From contig JAPOSZ010000013.1 of the NCBI GenBank assembly GCA_026709415.1, forward strand, positions 1 to 64,000: a DNA stretch of 64,000 nt, given 5' to 3'. This stretch comes from Flavobacteriaceae bacterium (GTDB taxonomy: Bacteria; Bacteroidota; Bacteroidia; Flavobacteriales; Flavobacteriaceae). The notes beneath the pieces were generated by a model, which was given only the letters and a program-made list of their open reading frames with translations, had not been told where the DNA came from and searched no databases. This document shows positions 47,222 through 55,980 of this stretch, piece after piece. Position 1 is the first letter of the stretch; every line of letters begins with the position of its first letter. Both the position numbers and the translations under genes were made by a program.

Positions 47222-47495
47222 ACAAAATCAAACAAACAGTCATGTTTTTTTTTATGTTTTTATACTTAAGCCAAAGTATGGCTCAAAACAACATTGCTCC
47301 CCAAAAAAAGATGATCAGACGCCATCATCCAAGGAATTAAAATCAAAACTTGATCCTTCTTCTAATATCGATGCTTTCTTTGACCCTTATGCCAATTCTA
47401 AAATGGATGTCCCTTATGAAATCGAAGAGGATTATAGCGTACAGATTCATTTAATAAGTGAAAATCATAGGGTTGGTCATTCAATCGATAGCTAA
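47218..47495 (+). pseudogene. small secreted protein gene with a frameshift at an A run
   Basis: The ATG at 47218 overlaps the lyase stop and opens a signal peptide (VMFFFMFLYLSQSMAQNN). The frame ends early at 47340. Shifting by one base at the run CCCCAAAAAAAG (around 47300) gives a continuous reading (KKDDQTPSSKELKSKLDPSS, then NIDAFFDPYANSKMDVPYEI) to TAA at 47493-47495. The sulfatase ATG follows one base later. The intact product would be about 90 residues, exported, family unknown. Its tight packing between lyase and sulfatase suggests a real, recently shifted gene, or slippage at the A run. Confidence 0.5.
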
Positions 47496-47496
47496 A

Positions 47497-49026
47497 ATGA
47501 ACAAGGCGAATCTTGGACTGCTGTTAACCGAAAAAATCAAGATTCCCTATCTATTAATGATTCCCATTCTTTTTTCGGGGTGTTTATCCAAAACAAAAAA
47601 AGAAGAGGAAGTTGCTAGTACGGAAACAATCCAACCAAATTTATTAATTGTTTTTCCGGATCAGATGCGTGGACAAGCGATGGGGTTCATGGGGCAAGAA
47701 CCCATTAAAACACCGAATATAGATCGCTTTGCAAAAGAAAGTCTCGTTCTTACGGATGCCGTGAGCAATTTTCCCATATGTAGTCCTGCTAGGGCATCTT
47801 TGATGAGTGGGAAATATCCCTTTGGGCACAGTGTGATTCAAAATAATAATAGCTATTCATCTCATTATGGCTATGAACTTGCTGCCTCAGAAAAGTGCTG
47901 GTCAGATATTCTAAAGGAAAGAGGATATAGTCTTGGTTATATTGGAAAATGGCATCTTGATAACCCCTATGCGCCATACATTAAGTCAAGTAATAATGAA
48001 GGAAATAAGAAATGGAATGAATGGACGCCACCAGAAAAACGACATGGATTTGATTATTGGTATGCGTATGGCACCTATGATGATCATCTTAAACCCATGT
48101 ATTGGACTACTGATGCTGGGCGACATGATTTTCACTATGTCAATGAGTGGGGGCCAAAAGTAGAAGCAGATAAAGCGATCGCCTATCTTAAAAATGAAAA
48201 GGGGGAGCGTATGGATAATGAGCCTTTTGCTCTAGTCGTTTCCAATAACCCACCTCATGGACCTTATTCCAAAGTGCCGGAGAAGTATAAAAAGATGTAT
48301 CAAGATATTCCAATGGATCGTCTGACGCAAAGACCGAATATTCCCCAAAAAGGGACCAAACATGGAGATTACTATCGTCAACATATCAAGGATTACTACG
48401 CCATGATTTCAGGAGTTGATGATCAATTCGGAAGAATTTTGCAAGCACTTGAGGATACCAGCCTGGCAAAAAACACGATTGTTCTCTTTTTATCGGATCA
48501 TGGAAACTGCTTGGGTATCCATAATGTCATTTCTAAAGATTATCATTATGAAGAATCATTCAACATACCTTTTATCATGAGATGGCCAGAAAAAATTAAA
48601 CCAAAAAAAGATAACTTATTGATTTCCATGCCTGACATATATCCTACTTTAATGGAAATCATGGGGTTTAAAAACGACATTCCCAAAGATATAGAAGGCG
48701 TTAGTTATGCCGCTAACTTTTTGTATGGAAAAGGAAAACGACCTGAATCTCAGCTCTATATGTATACCCCATATGGTGGACCAGATATGGGAAGAAGAGG
48801 GATAAGAACGAATCAATATACCATGATGATGAGTCGATGGAAGGGGAAACCCGATGAGTTAGAATTATTCGACAATATGAATGATCCGTATCAATTAAAT
48901 AATATAGGAAATTCAGATACGGTTACTGTAAATCTATTAACCCAAAAGTTAAAAAGTTTACTAGAAAAATACAATGATCCTTGGATGAAACATCTCCAAT
49001 CAGACAAAGTAAGAAATGGATATTAA
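47497..49026 (+). CDS. formylglycine-dependent sulfatase lipoprotein (family S1)
   Basis: A 509-residue sulfatase lipoprotein. The ATG at 47497 gives a lipobox (PILFSGCLS), better than the in-frame ATG at 47458, which lies inside the preceding small gene. The active-site motif is CSPARASLMSG, with Cys95 converted to formylglycine; metal ligands appear in LLIVFPDQMRGQA and in NTIVLFLSDHGN. It should remove sulfate groups from glycosaminoglycan fragments, matching the lyases on both sides. No maturase (anSME) gene is in this window. Confidence 0.9.
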   Translation: MNKANLGLLLTEKIKIPYLLMIPILFSGCLSKTKKEEEVASTETIQPNLLIVFPDQMRGQAMGFMGQEPIKTPNIDRFAKESLVLTDAVSNFPICSPARASLMSGKYPFGHSVIQNNNSYSSHYGYELAASEKCWSDILKERGYSLGYIGKWHLDNPYAPYIKSSNNEGNKKWNEWTPPEKRHGFDYWYAYGTYDDHLKPMYWTTDAGRHDFHYVNEWGPKVEADKAIAYLKNEKGERMDNEPFALVVSNNPPHGPYSKVPEKYKKMYQDIPMDRLTQRPNIPQKGTKHGDYYRQHIKDYYAMISGVDDQFGRILQALEDTSLAKNTIVLFLSDHGNCLGIHNVISKDYHYEESFNIPFIMRWPEKIKPKKDNLLISMPDIYPTLMEIMGFKNDIPKDIEGVSYAANFLYGKGKRPESQLYMYTPYGGPDMGRRGIRTNQYTMMMSRWKGKPDELELFDNMNDPYQLNNIGNSDTVTVNLLTQKLKSLLEKYNDPWMKHLQSDKVRNGY

Positions 49027-49037
49027 AAATCCTTAAA

Positions 49038-50951
49038 ATGAAGAATCTAGTTATAATCAAATTAGTCATTGCCACAATCTTGATGAGTTCGATCAGTTGT
49101 AGCAATTCCACTAAAAAAAATGATGCTCAAATTAACGGAAAAAAGACAGATTCATATTTAGTAGATAATCCATATTACGATTTATTGAAAGAATGGTGTG
49201 ATGGCATGATAAACTATCAGATTACCCAACCCATGGGGGGAGGGATTGTCGGTGGGTTAATGTGTCCCGTAAGCTCTAGGATACATGGACGTTGTTTTGA
49301 TGCTGTTTACCCATTAATGACCATGGCTGACTTAAGCGGTGAAAGCAAGTATATGGATGCAGCGGTAAAGCTACAAGCTTGGTCGGATCATGTACTCAGA
49401 CCAGATGGAAGTTGGGGTAATGATCCTATCATTACCACTTGGAACTATACGACGACATTTTCGGTCATTGCACTAGGAGAAGCCATGAGACATCATGGTC
49501 ATTTATTGGATAAAAAAACATATGAAAACTGGATGATGCAATTAAGGAGATCATCTGAATGGGTCTATGAAAATCTCTCTTTTCAAGGTGATCCTGTTAT
49601 CAACTACCCAGTTTCAGCAGCTGGTGCGCTGGCGATTGCGGGAGAAGTACTTAAAGATGAAAAATTCACCATTAGAGCCCGTAAACTTGCCAGAGAAGCC
49701 ATAACTTATTTCAGTGAAGAAAACAATTTATTATATGGTGAAGGAAAGCCTTATAGAGGGATGACCAAGAATGGTTCTCGACCAATTGATATTGGATATA
49801 ATGTAGAAGAAAGCCTTCCAAATCTCCTCATATACGCTGAGATTACAGGGGATACTGAGGTGAAAAATAAAATTGTTGAATCCCTTAATAGTCATTTAAT
49901 GTTCATGATTCCTGATGGTGCTTGGGATAATAGTTGGGGTTCCAGAAATTATAAATGGACCTATTGGGGAAGTAGGACATCCGACGGTTCTCAAGCAGCG
50001 TATGGTGTTCTTGGAGATGAATATCCATTATTTGCAGAAGCTTCCTTACGTAATCTAGAATTATTGCAAAAGTGCACTTCGAATGGGATATTGTATGGTG
50101 GGCCACATTATATTTCTCGAGGGATTAAACCCTGTATACACCATACTTTTTGTCATGCGAAAGCATTAGCAACGGTTTTAGATCACAAAGTAGAAATACC
50201 ATCGGAACGGATAAAATTACCACGCGAGAAAATGGATGGGATTAAGGCCTTTGATGAAACGAGGACCTGGGTAGCTACCAAAAATCAGTGGACGAGCACG
50301 TTTACAATAAACGATTGGATAACTGGAGAATATTATTTGGCCAATGCCAGCGGAGGAGCACTTACATTTTTATGGCATGAAAAAATGGGCCCTGTTTTAG
50401 CTTCTTGTTTAATTGGAGTGACTAATAGAGAACCAACCAATATCCAAATGAATTTTGATCCATATCAAACCTCTCCGACACCACGCATCGAGATGATATT
50501 AAACGGTGAAACATACTATAGTGTCAAAGATTTTGATGCCAAACTAAATTATGAAAACACGGATAGTGAATTAAAAATAATCGTTAAGGGCAACATGGTT
50601 TCTCCTACCCAACAAAAGCCTGAATATAACAATGTTGCTTATCAGTTTGTTTACAGATTTAGTGAAGAAGGCGTCAAGTTGAAATTAAATATCGACACGT
50701 CCAAGGTGTTGGATCATATCAAATATATTTTGCCCGTGGTTTCGGAAGCGAATGAAACTTTAACCATGAATAAAAAAGAATTACAGATCGAAAAGAGAAA
50801 TGGAATATTAGCCATTAAATCAAATATTCCCCCCTCTCTGATGCATGACCAATCAAGGATGTTTAATACTGAACCTGGCTTTGAAATCATTCCTTTAGTC
50901 TATGATCTGAGCGATGAAAAGGAGTTGAGAATAAACTTTAATATAAGGTGA
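49038..50951 (+). CDS. unassigned alpha-barrel lipoprotein in the polysaccharide locus
   Basis: A lipoprotein of 637 residues from the ATG at 49038 (LVIATILMSSISCSNS), 11 bases after the sulfatase stop; the in-frame ATG at 48981 would overlap the sulfatase and lacks a signal. The N-terminal two-thirds is an (alpha/alpha) barrel-like series of helices: GGIVGGLMCPVSSRIHGRCF, DAVYPLMTMADLSG, then DNSWGSRNYKWTYWGSRTSD and GIKPCIHHTFCHAKALATVL. A beta-rich C-terminal part follows. This is the fold of many lyases and hydrolases of uronic-acid sugars, but I do not recognise a CAZy family. From the context it probably processes oligosaccharides made by the lyases. Confidence 0.75.
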   Translation: MKNLVIIKLVIATILMSSISCSNSTKKNDAQINGKKTDSYLVDNPYYDLLKEWCDGMINYQITQPMGGGIVGGLMCPVSSRIHGRCFDAVYPLMTMADLSGESKYMDAAVKLQAWSDHVLRPDGSWGNDPIITTWNYTTTFSVIALGEAMRHHGHLLDKKTYENWMMQLRRSSEWVYENLSFQGDPVINYPVSAAGALAIAGEVLKDEKFTIRARKLAREAITYFSEENNLLYGEGKPYRGMTKNGSRPIDIGYNVEESLPNLLIYAEITGDTEVKNKIVESLNSHLMFMIPDGAWDNSWGSRNYKWTYWGSRTSDGSQAAYGVLGDEYPLFAEASLRNLELLQKCTSNGILYGGPHYISRGIKPCIHHTFCHAKALATVLDHKVEIPSERIKLPREKMDGIKAFDETRTWVATKNQWTSTFTINDWITGEYYLANASGGALTFLWHEKMGPVLASCLIGVTNREPTNIQMNFDPYQTSPTPRIEMILNGETYYSVKDFDAKLNYENTDSELKIIVKGNMVSPTQQKPEYNNVAYQFVYRFSEEGVKLKLNIDTSKVLDHIKYILPVVSEANETLTMNKKELQIEKRNGILAIKSNIPPSLMHDQSRMFNTEPGFEIIPLVYDLSDEKELRINFNIR

Positions 50952-51032
50952 TCTAGAGCTTTCTACAGTTAACAATGGAATCATTCCATATGGGGTGATT
51001 TAGTAGGATGACGGTTGTCATCTTACTTACAT

Positions 51033-51040
51033 TTTTTATT
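51033..51040 (+). repeat. 8-bp target-site duplication, left copy
   Basis: TTTTTATT, directly before the left inverted repeat of the transposon. It is identical to 55973-55980, directly after the right inverted repeat. Eight-base duplications are typical of the IS1595 family. Confidence 0.88.
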
Positions 51041-51096
51041 GGGAACTATATACTCTAACACACAAAATTTTCGTAAAGTGACTGAAATTTAGCTCC

Positions 51097-51964
51097 ATGA
51101 ATCAATCATTATCCGTATTACAATTATTTGAATTATTTCCTGATGAACGCAGTGCCTAGAAGTGGTTAGAACGAGTTATTTGGGGAAAAGAACCCATTTG
51201 TCCCCGATGTAACTGTTCTCAATGTGTTACGGTCAGAAAAAATCGAAAACCAATGCCGTATTGGTGTGGAAAATGTCGAAAATATTTTAGTGTCCGCACA
51301 GGCACATTGATGGCCAGAACCAATTTACCACTAAGAAAATGGATCTTTGCGATTTATTCTTTTCAAACCAAACCCAAAGGCATCTCATTCATCGATTGCG
51401 AGAAGCGATGGCTCAAGAGATACCCCTCTTTGAGGGTAAAGTCGAAGTCGATGAATCCTTTATGGGGGATTACGAAAAAACATGCCGTTGAAAAAAAGAA
51501 GGGAAACCCAAAGCACCGCAGGACGAGGGGTGGCTGGTAAGTTTCCGATCATTGGTATGAAATGTCGACAAACCAAAAAAATTGTGGCGAAAGCGATTGA
51601 TACCACGGATCGTGAGACATTGCATGAATTCGTTCATTCAAATACAACGGAAAGTGCCATTATTGATACCGATGAACATCGAGGCTATCGTCACCTCAAT
51701 AGAGAACATCTTTGTATCTTGCACAACCGATACCAATATGTCGATGGGGATGTCCGTACCAATGGGATTGAAAGTTTTTGGTCAGGGATTAAAAGAGCCT
51801 ACAAAGGCACGTATCACTACATGAGTCAAAAGCACCTCAATCGTTATGTGAAAGAATTCACAGGGCGATTTAATTTGAAGGGATTGGATGTTTTAGACCA
51901 AATGAAATGGCTATTTCAAAATATGGTCGGGAAACAGTTGATATATCGGGAATTGATAGCGTAA
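51097..51964 (+). pseudogene. IS1595-family transposase, stop codon and frameshifts
   Basis: The ATG at 51097 opens MNQSLSVLQLFELFPDERSA, then TAG (51157-51159), then KWLERVIWGKEPICPRCNCS and the second half of the zinc ribbon (YWCGKCRKYFSVRTGTLMAR). A deletion and frame change follow near 51360-51480. The catalytic domain resumes in the frame of 51482-51964: GRGVAGKFPIIGMKCRQTKK, IIDTDEHRGYRHL, DGDVRTNGIESFWSGIKRAY and FTGRFNL, the DDNK/E-type motifs of IS1595. It cannot make an intact enzyme; movement would need another copy. Confidence 0.85.
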
Positions 51965-51970
51965 GTAAAA

Positions 51971-54677
51971 ATGATACGAGAATACAACACTCAGGAAGAG
52001 ATTTTAAATGGAGAAATAGCCCGATTGCTTCGGGATAAAAAACTTTATACTGAGGCAGATAAATGGATAAACAACAAGAAAGTCGATATTCTAGTTAAGA
52101 ATCAAAAAGAAGATTCATATTTCACGGCAATAGAATGTAAGAATGGTCAATCAAAAACTCAAAAAAACAACGCTATTAGAGATGCCATGCGATGGATTCC
52201 CAACAATAGATGCCATAATTACATTGCTCTTTGTTATCCTAATTATATAAAACAACAAGATCTAAAATCAACAGATCAATTATTATTTGCTAAGGTTGAT
52301 GGAGATGGTTTAGTTGGTAACTGGTATCAAGGCGATTACAACAAATTATATCAAATTACCAACGACGTTAATACGAATCATGTTGAATATATCACTAAGG
52401 TTCTTAGCGAAGCCATTATTTCAGCAAGTAGTCATTTCAATGAGAATGTGAATGAACTTCTTAGCCATATCATGGAAATTAGTAAGGAAAAGAAAAGACC
52501 TATACTCATATCATGTTTGATTTTAATAAACGCTTTGTTAATGCAGTCAAGATTAAGAGAAACTTCTAAAAAAAAGCAATTACAAAATTTAAACTCTTTA
52601 ACTGAATTAAAAGGATCAGAAAATATTATTTCTACACTACTAAGGGATTGGAATGAAATTAAAAAAATCGATTATGCTCCTGTTATTGACCCGGCAATTA
52701 AAATCTTAAAAAAACTACCAACAACCCAGTTAACTGTAGAAGCCCTAAAAACATTAATCAAAGCATCCATTGATTGTAATAAACACATCATCAGCACTCG
52801 ATTAGATTATTTGGGTTCTATTTATCATAAGTTACTAAATACAGCGAAACACGATGGTTCTTTTTACACCACCATTGAAGCCTCCGTTTTACTTTCAAAA
52901 CTCGCCATTACTGAAGAGCATTCAGAAAAAATAAGGGGGGGGGCAGTTCAAAATTATTGACCCCGCCTGTGGCACAGGAACACTTCTAATTGCATCTGTA
53001 AAAAGAATGAATGACTTATGCGATGAAGTAGATAAGCAAATCTTACATCTCCACTCCATAGAAGACATGATTTATGGTTTAGACATCAACCAACATGCTA
53101 TAAATATTGGAGCCTCCGCTTTGACTCTGATTGCCCCAAATGTGGACTATAATAAGATGAATTTGTATTGTATGCAACATGGGAAAAACAGTGATGATGA
53201 GGTTCGAACGGGATCATTGGACTTATTAATTGATGATCATCGATTGAATGTCTTTGGTTCATCAGGAATGAGAACTTCTAGCGATGAATTTATAGATGAT
53301 AGGGTGAAACTCGATAATTCGTTTGATTTGGTGATTATGAATCCACCTTATACAAGAAATGATCTTAGAAATCAACACTACCCACCTGAATTAAAAAGAG
53401 AAATCCAACAAAGAGAAAAAGATATTGCTAAAGAAATTAAACACAGTAATACATTGTTAGGTAATGCAATATCTAATACTAGTATAGCAACATATTTTTT
53501 CCCTATTGCAAACGGACTTTTAAATAAAAATGGAGTTGTTGCTACAGTGTTACCTTTTGCTTCAAGCACAAACCCAGCTGCAAAAGGGTGTCGTAATTTA
53601 TTGACAAACAAAGGAGATTATATATTAGAATTGGTTGTAACTAGCCATGATAATAATAGAATATATTTTTCAGGTAACACAACTATCCATGAATGTTTAG
53701 CTATTGCAAAAAAAGAGACAAAAAACAATAGAAATAAAAAAGCTGCGTTCATTTCTCTTTATAAAAATCCTAGTAATATTTCACAAGCGATTGATTTGGC
53801 AGAATCAATTAAAAAATCATTACAAGGTAATATTGAAAATTTAAAAAAGAATTACGGAAATATAATTTTTAGGGATCAAAACTTTATAAGAGGAAAAATT
53901 TGGAATGATACTTGTTTTTATGATTTCAATTTGTCAGAACAATGGAATAAAATGTTATTTAATTCATGTAAACCTGATAGTGCCTTACAAAGAATTGAAA
54001 AAGTATCGAAAATTATTGATGGACGGGGTATTAGAGGTTCTTTTTGTAGATCAAAAATACCTCATAGTTATACTTCAATTTGGTATCATAATGAAAATCG
54101 TAATACCTTATTGACGAATTTTGATTCGTATATGTATGCGAAAAATGGAAAAGAATCTAAAGCTCAAAAACTATGGGAAGAAAAAACTCATTTGTTTGTA
54201 GCTCAAAAAATCAGATGGAGCACTATTTCGGTATTAGCTCCTTATACTAAAAACAAAATGTTAGGTAACGCATGTATACCTATCATTCCTGCTTTAGAAT
54301 CTGGATACTTAATTGACGATTTAAATTTAATTTCAAAAGCATGGTGTCTATATTTAAACTCTACATATGGGATATTAGGGTTTTTAAATACAAGAGGAAA
54401 AGATTTGCAATACTCCCTTTTTTCAATAGATACTATTAAAAGTTTATTAATACCTAACAGCTATAAATGTGATATTAATTTAATGGCCAACACTTTTGAT
54501 AAACTATCCGAAAATCAATTAAAACCTATTTCATTGATTAACTGTGATAAAATAAGAAAACAAATAGATGACTGTGTTTTTAAAGCTATTCCTGGGTTAT
54601 TTGATGCTGAACCAATTAGAGAAAAAATAGCAAATGAACCATCAGTGCATCAAAGAAAAAAATCAAATTTAGTATAG
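51971..54677 (+). CDS. type IIG-like restriction-modification protein, split by a G9 tract (phase-OFF)
   Basis: Two frames (51971-52960 and a second ending at 54677) form one protein of about 901 residues if one G is removed from the G9 run at 52935-52943. The N-terminus has a PD-(D/E)XK pattern: KKVDILVKN (Asp39) and AIECKNGQ (Glu55-Cys-Lys57). The join gives IRGGQFKIIDPACGTGTLL, a perfect SAM-binding motif I. The catalytic motif DLVIMNPPYTRNDLRNQ follows, then a target-recognition region to the end. So one polypeptide would both cut and methylate. It starts 7 bases after the transposase stop. With nine G the frame stops 5 codons later, before the methyltransferase motifs. A working G8 state is inferred, not observed. 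Confidence 0.82.
52935..52943 (+). repeat. G9 tract inside the restriction-modification gene
   Basis: Nine consecutive G at the exact point where the reading frame changes. Eight or eleven G would join the two halves. Slippage at such tracts is an established cause of phase variation in restriction-modification genes. Confidence 0.8.
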
Positions 54678-54795
54678 TATTCAACATTATAAGAATTCAT
54701 TCATATTCCCACGCCATGAATAAAATGATTATCAAAAATGGTAGATAATTCACTTCAATAAAAACTTTCTAACTTCGTAGTTCAATCCAAGAGCC

Positions 54796-54957
54796 ATGAA
54801 GTCTTCTAAAAATAGAAAACCTAAACAACCACCAAACGATATTCCCAAAGAAATTCATTTGGGAGCAGAACGATTAGCCAGAGCCTTGAAAATCCCCAAC
54901 TTTGCTGAAAAAGAGCAAAAACGAATCAAACAAGAAAGGCAACGTTCGATTTTTTAA
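54796..54957 (+). CDS. 53-aa basic protein, passenger of the IS1595-type element
   Basis: A short ORF from ATG 54796 to TAA 54955-54957. It has a basic N-terminus (KSSKNRKPKQPP) and an amphipathic helical part (KEIHLGAERLARALKIPNFA, EKEQKRIKQERQRSIF). Its C-terminal 36 codons recur with a few changes at 55798-55914, and both copies stand directly before a right-end repeat. Conservation at protein level, with mostly silent or mild changes, supports a coding role, perhaps a small DNA- or RNA-binding factor. No family is recognised. Confidence 0.55.
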   Translation: MKSSKNRKPKQPPNDIPKEIHLGAERLARALKIPNFAEKEQKRIKQERQRSIF

Positions 54958-54988
54958 TCGGATTTGATACTATTTTTTTAGAAATAAA

Positions 54989-55017
54989 GGTTCTGTACCA
55001 TAGAGTATATGGTCACC
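54989..55017 (-). repeat. internal right-end inverted repeat of the IS1595-type element
   Basis: The complement reads GGTGACCATATACTCTATGG, then TACAGAACC. This is recognisably the element's end sequence (compare GGGAACTATATACTCTAACA) but more diverged than the outer right end. It lies 32 bases after the 53-aa ORF, the same arrangement as at 55942-55972. An element from 51041 to 55017 would be a shorter unit without the toxin-antitoxin genes. Confidence 0.65.
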
Positions 55018-55035
55018 TTTTTTTAATAAAATCGC

Positions 55036-55452
55036 TTATCGAGTCGTTTGAGTATCGACCTTATTTTCTCTCTGTTGCGATTGAATGTATTTTCTAAGAT
55101 AAGGTAACTCTCTTTTTCTAGAGGAAGGATATGGTTTTTCACAAAGCCAAACATCTCTTAATGTCGGATAGTGATGTGCGATTCGATTGCGAATTCGAGT
55201 GAAGGCTCGCCATTCAATATTGGGGTATTTTTCCTTTATAGGAGGATAGATCTCATTGGCCATCATTCTTATTTCCTCACGAATCAAAAACGATTGAAAA
55301 TAAATTAATTTCTGATTTTTTAAATCCGATAGGAAATGATCTTTGTTTTGAATCGGTTTGATGACCCAATGCCATTCATTATACAATGATTGGATATTAT
55401 CCAATCGTTCCTGCAACTTCTCTTGTAGTATTTCGTTCATTAAAAAACTCAA
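55036..55452 (-). CDS. HepT-like HEPN toxin (RNase)
   Basis: A helical protein of 133-138 residues; the better start is probably the inner Met (MNEILQEKLQERLDNI, at 55437). It contains the HepT signature R-X4-H-X-Y as TRIRNRIAHHYPTL (Arg88, His93, Tyr95). The layout matches DUF86/HepT ribonuclease toxins, which MntA antitoxins neutralise by adenylylating the Tyr. The gene overlaps the end of the upstream nucleotidyltransferase-like gene. The basic C-terminal tail (SSRKRELPYLRKYIQSQQRE) is longer than the core domain needs. Confidence 0.82.
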   Translation of the reverse strand: MSFLMNEILQEKLQERLDNIQSLYNEWHWVIKPIQNKDHFLSDLKNQKLIYFQSFLIREEIRMMANEIYPPIKEKYPNIEWRAFTRIRNRIAHHYPTLRDVWLCEKPYPSSRKRELPYLRKYIQSQQRENKVDTQTTR

Positions 55453-55741
55453 TGGCTTCCCCTAAGACTCGTTCTTTAGAAAATCGGTTAATACAATCAT
55501 AATGGACTAAGTTCACCTCACACCCAAAAGCATCTTCTAAATCTAAGATGATGTGTGTCGTGTCCATTAAATCGACTTCTTCATTGAATTCATAAAGTAA
55601 TTCGATAAAATCTTTTTTGGAATCCCAAGCATTGTAAGCGATCCGAATGGGATCATAAGACCTCATGGACTCAATCACAATTTTTTGCTGCTCTTTGGTT
55701 AACATGATGAATGATCTTTTTAACAGAAATAAAAACTTCAA
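55397..55741 (-). CDS. MntA-like antitoxin with a degenerate nucleotidyltransferase motif
   Basis: A protein of about 102 residues, better started at the inner Met (MLTKEQQKIVIESM, 55705). The strands and helices follow MntA: IRIAYNAWDSKKDFIELLYE, IILDLEDAFGCEVNLVHYD and VLGEAIEFFNE. The last resembles the usual LG.kVDLV and EA-rich end. The catalytic GSxxxxxxxDxD motif is not intact: the Gly-Ser is replaced (AYNAWDS) and the DxD region reads DFIELL. It probably folds like MntA but may not adenylylate HepT. Its start is divergent from the small-ORF copy to the right. Confidence 0.68.
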   Translation of the reverse strand: MKFLFLLKRSFIMLTKEQQKIVIESMRSYDPIRIAYNAWDSKKDFIELLYEFNEEVDLMDTTHIILDLEDAFGCEVNLVHYDCINRFSKERVLGEAIEFFNERNTTREVAGTIG

Positions 55742-55750
55742 CTTATTCCG

Positions 55751-55921
55751 TTGTCGGATAAGTCAAGATACGGGGATAGAAATAACAACCAAATCATTCC
55801 CAAAGAAATTCATTTGGGAGCAGAACGATTAGCCAGAGCCTTGAAAATCCCCAACTTTGCTGAAAAGGAGCAAAAGCGAATCAATGAAGAAAGACAACGA
55901 TCCATTTTTAATCGGATTTGA
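55751..55921 (+). other. second copy of the 53-aa ORF, possible TTG start
   Basis: From 55798 the sequence repeats the C-terminal 36 codons of the ORF at 54796 (KEIHLGAERLARALKIPNFA, then EKEQKRINEERQRSIF) and ends NRI at TGA 55919-55921. The region upstream differs from the first copy. A TTG at 55751 could start a 56-residue product (SDKSRYGDRNNNQIIPKEI), but there is no ATG. It is best seen as part of the duplicated right end. Confidence 0.4.
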
Positions 55922-55941
55922 TACTATTTTTTTTAGAAATA

Positions 55942-55972
55942 GAAGTTTTGCGTATTAGAATATATAGTTCCC
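55942..55972 (-). repeat. outer right inverted repeat of the IS1595-type element
   Basis: Its complement starts GGGAACTATATATTCTAATA and differs from the left end at only a few positions. It is followed immediately by the 8-bp duplication TTTTTATT. Confidence 0.87.
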
Positions 55973-55980
55973 TTTTTATT
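55973..55980 (+). repeat. 8-bp target-site duplication, right copy
   Basis: TTTTTATT, identical to 51033-51040 on the other side of the transposon. Confidence 0.88.

Larger units (their letters stand above)
51041..55972 (+). mobile_element. IS1595-family transposon with passenger genes (restriction-modification and toxin-antitoxin)
   Basis: The left end GGGAACTATATACTCTAACA (51041-51060, continuing CACAAAATTTT) is matched by the complement of 55942-55972, which reads GGGAACTATATATTCTAATA then CGCAAAACTT: about 28 of 31 bases agree. The flanks are a perfect 8-bp direct repeat, TTTTTATT. The 4932-bp element holds a broken IS1595 transposase, a nuclease-methyltransferase gene split at a G9 tract, a 53-aa ORF, an internal second right end (54989-55017), a HepT/MntA-like pair on the minus strand, and a second copy of the 53-aa ORF's 3' part. 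It lies just after the last plus-strand gene of the polysaccharide locus. Confidence 0.9.

Noticed and set aside
13916-51964. Recoding of stop codons as an explanation for the single in-frame stops (14066, 19942, 33962, 51157)
   Set aside because: Ordinary genes here end at TAA, TAG and TGA, and most affected genes are IS remnants with other damage, so mutation is the simpler explanation.
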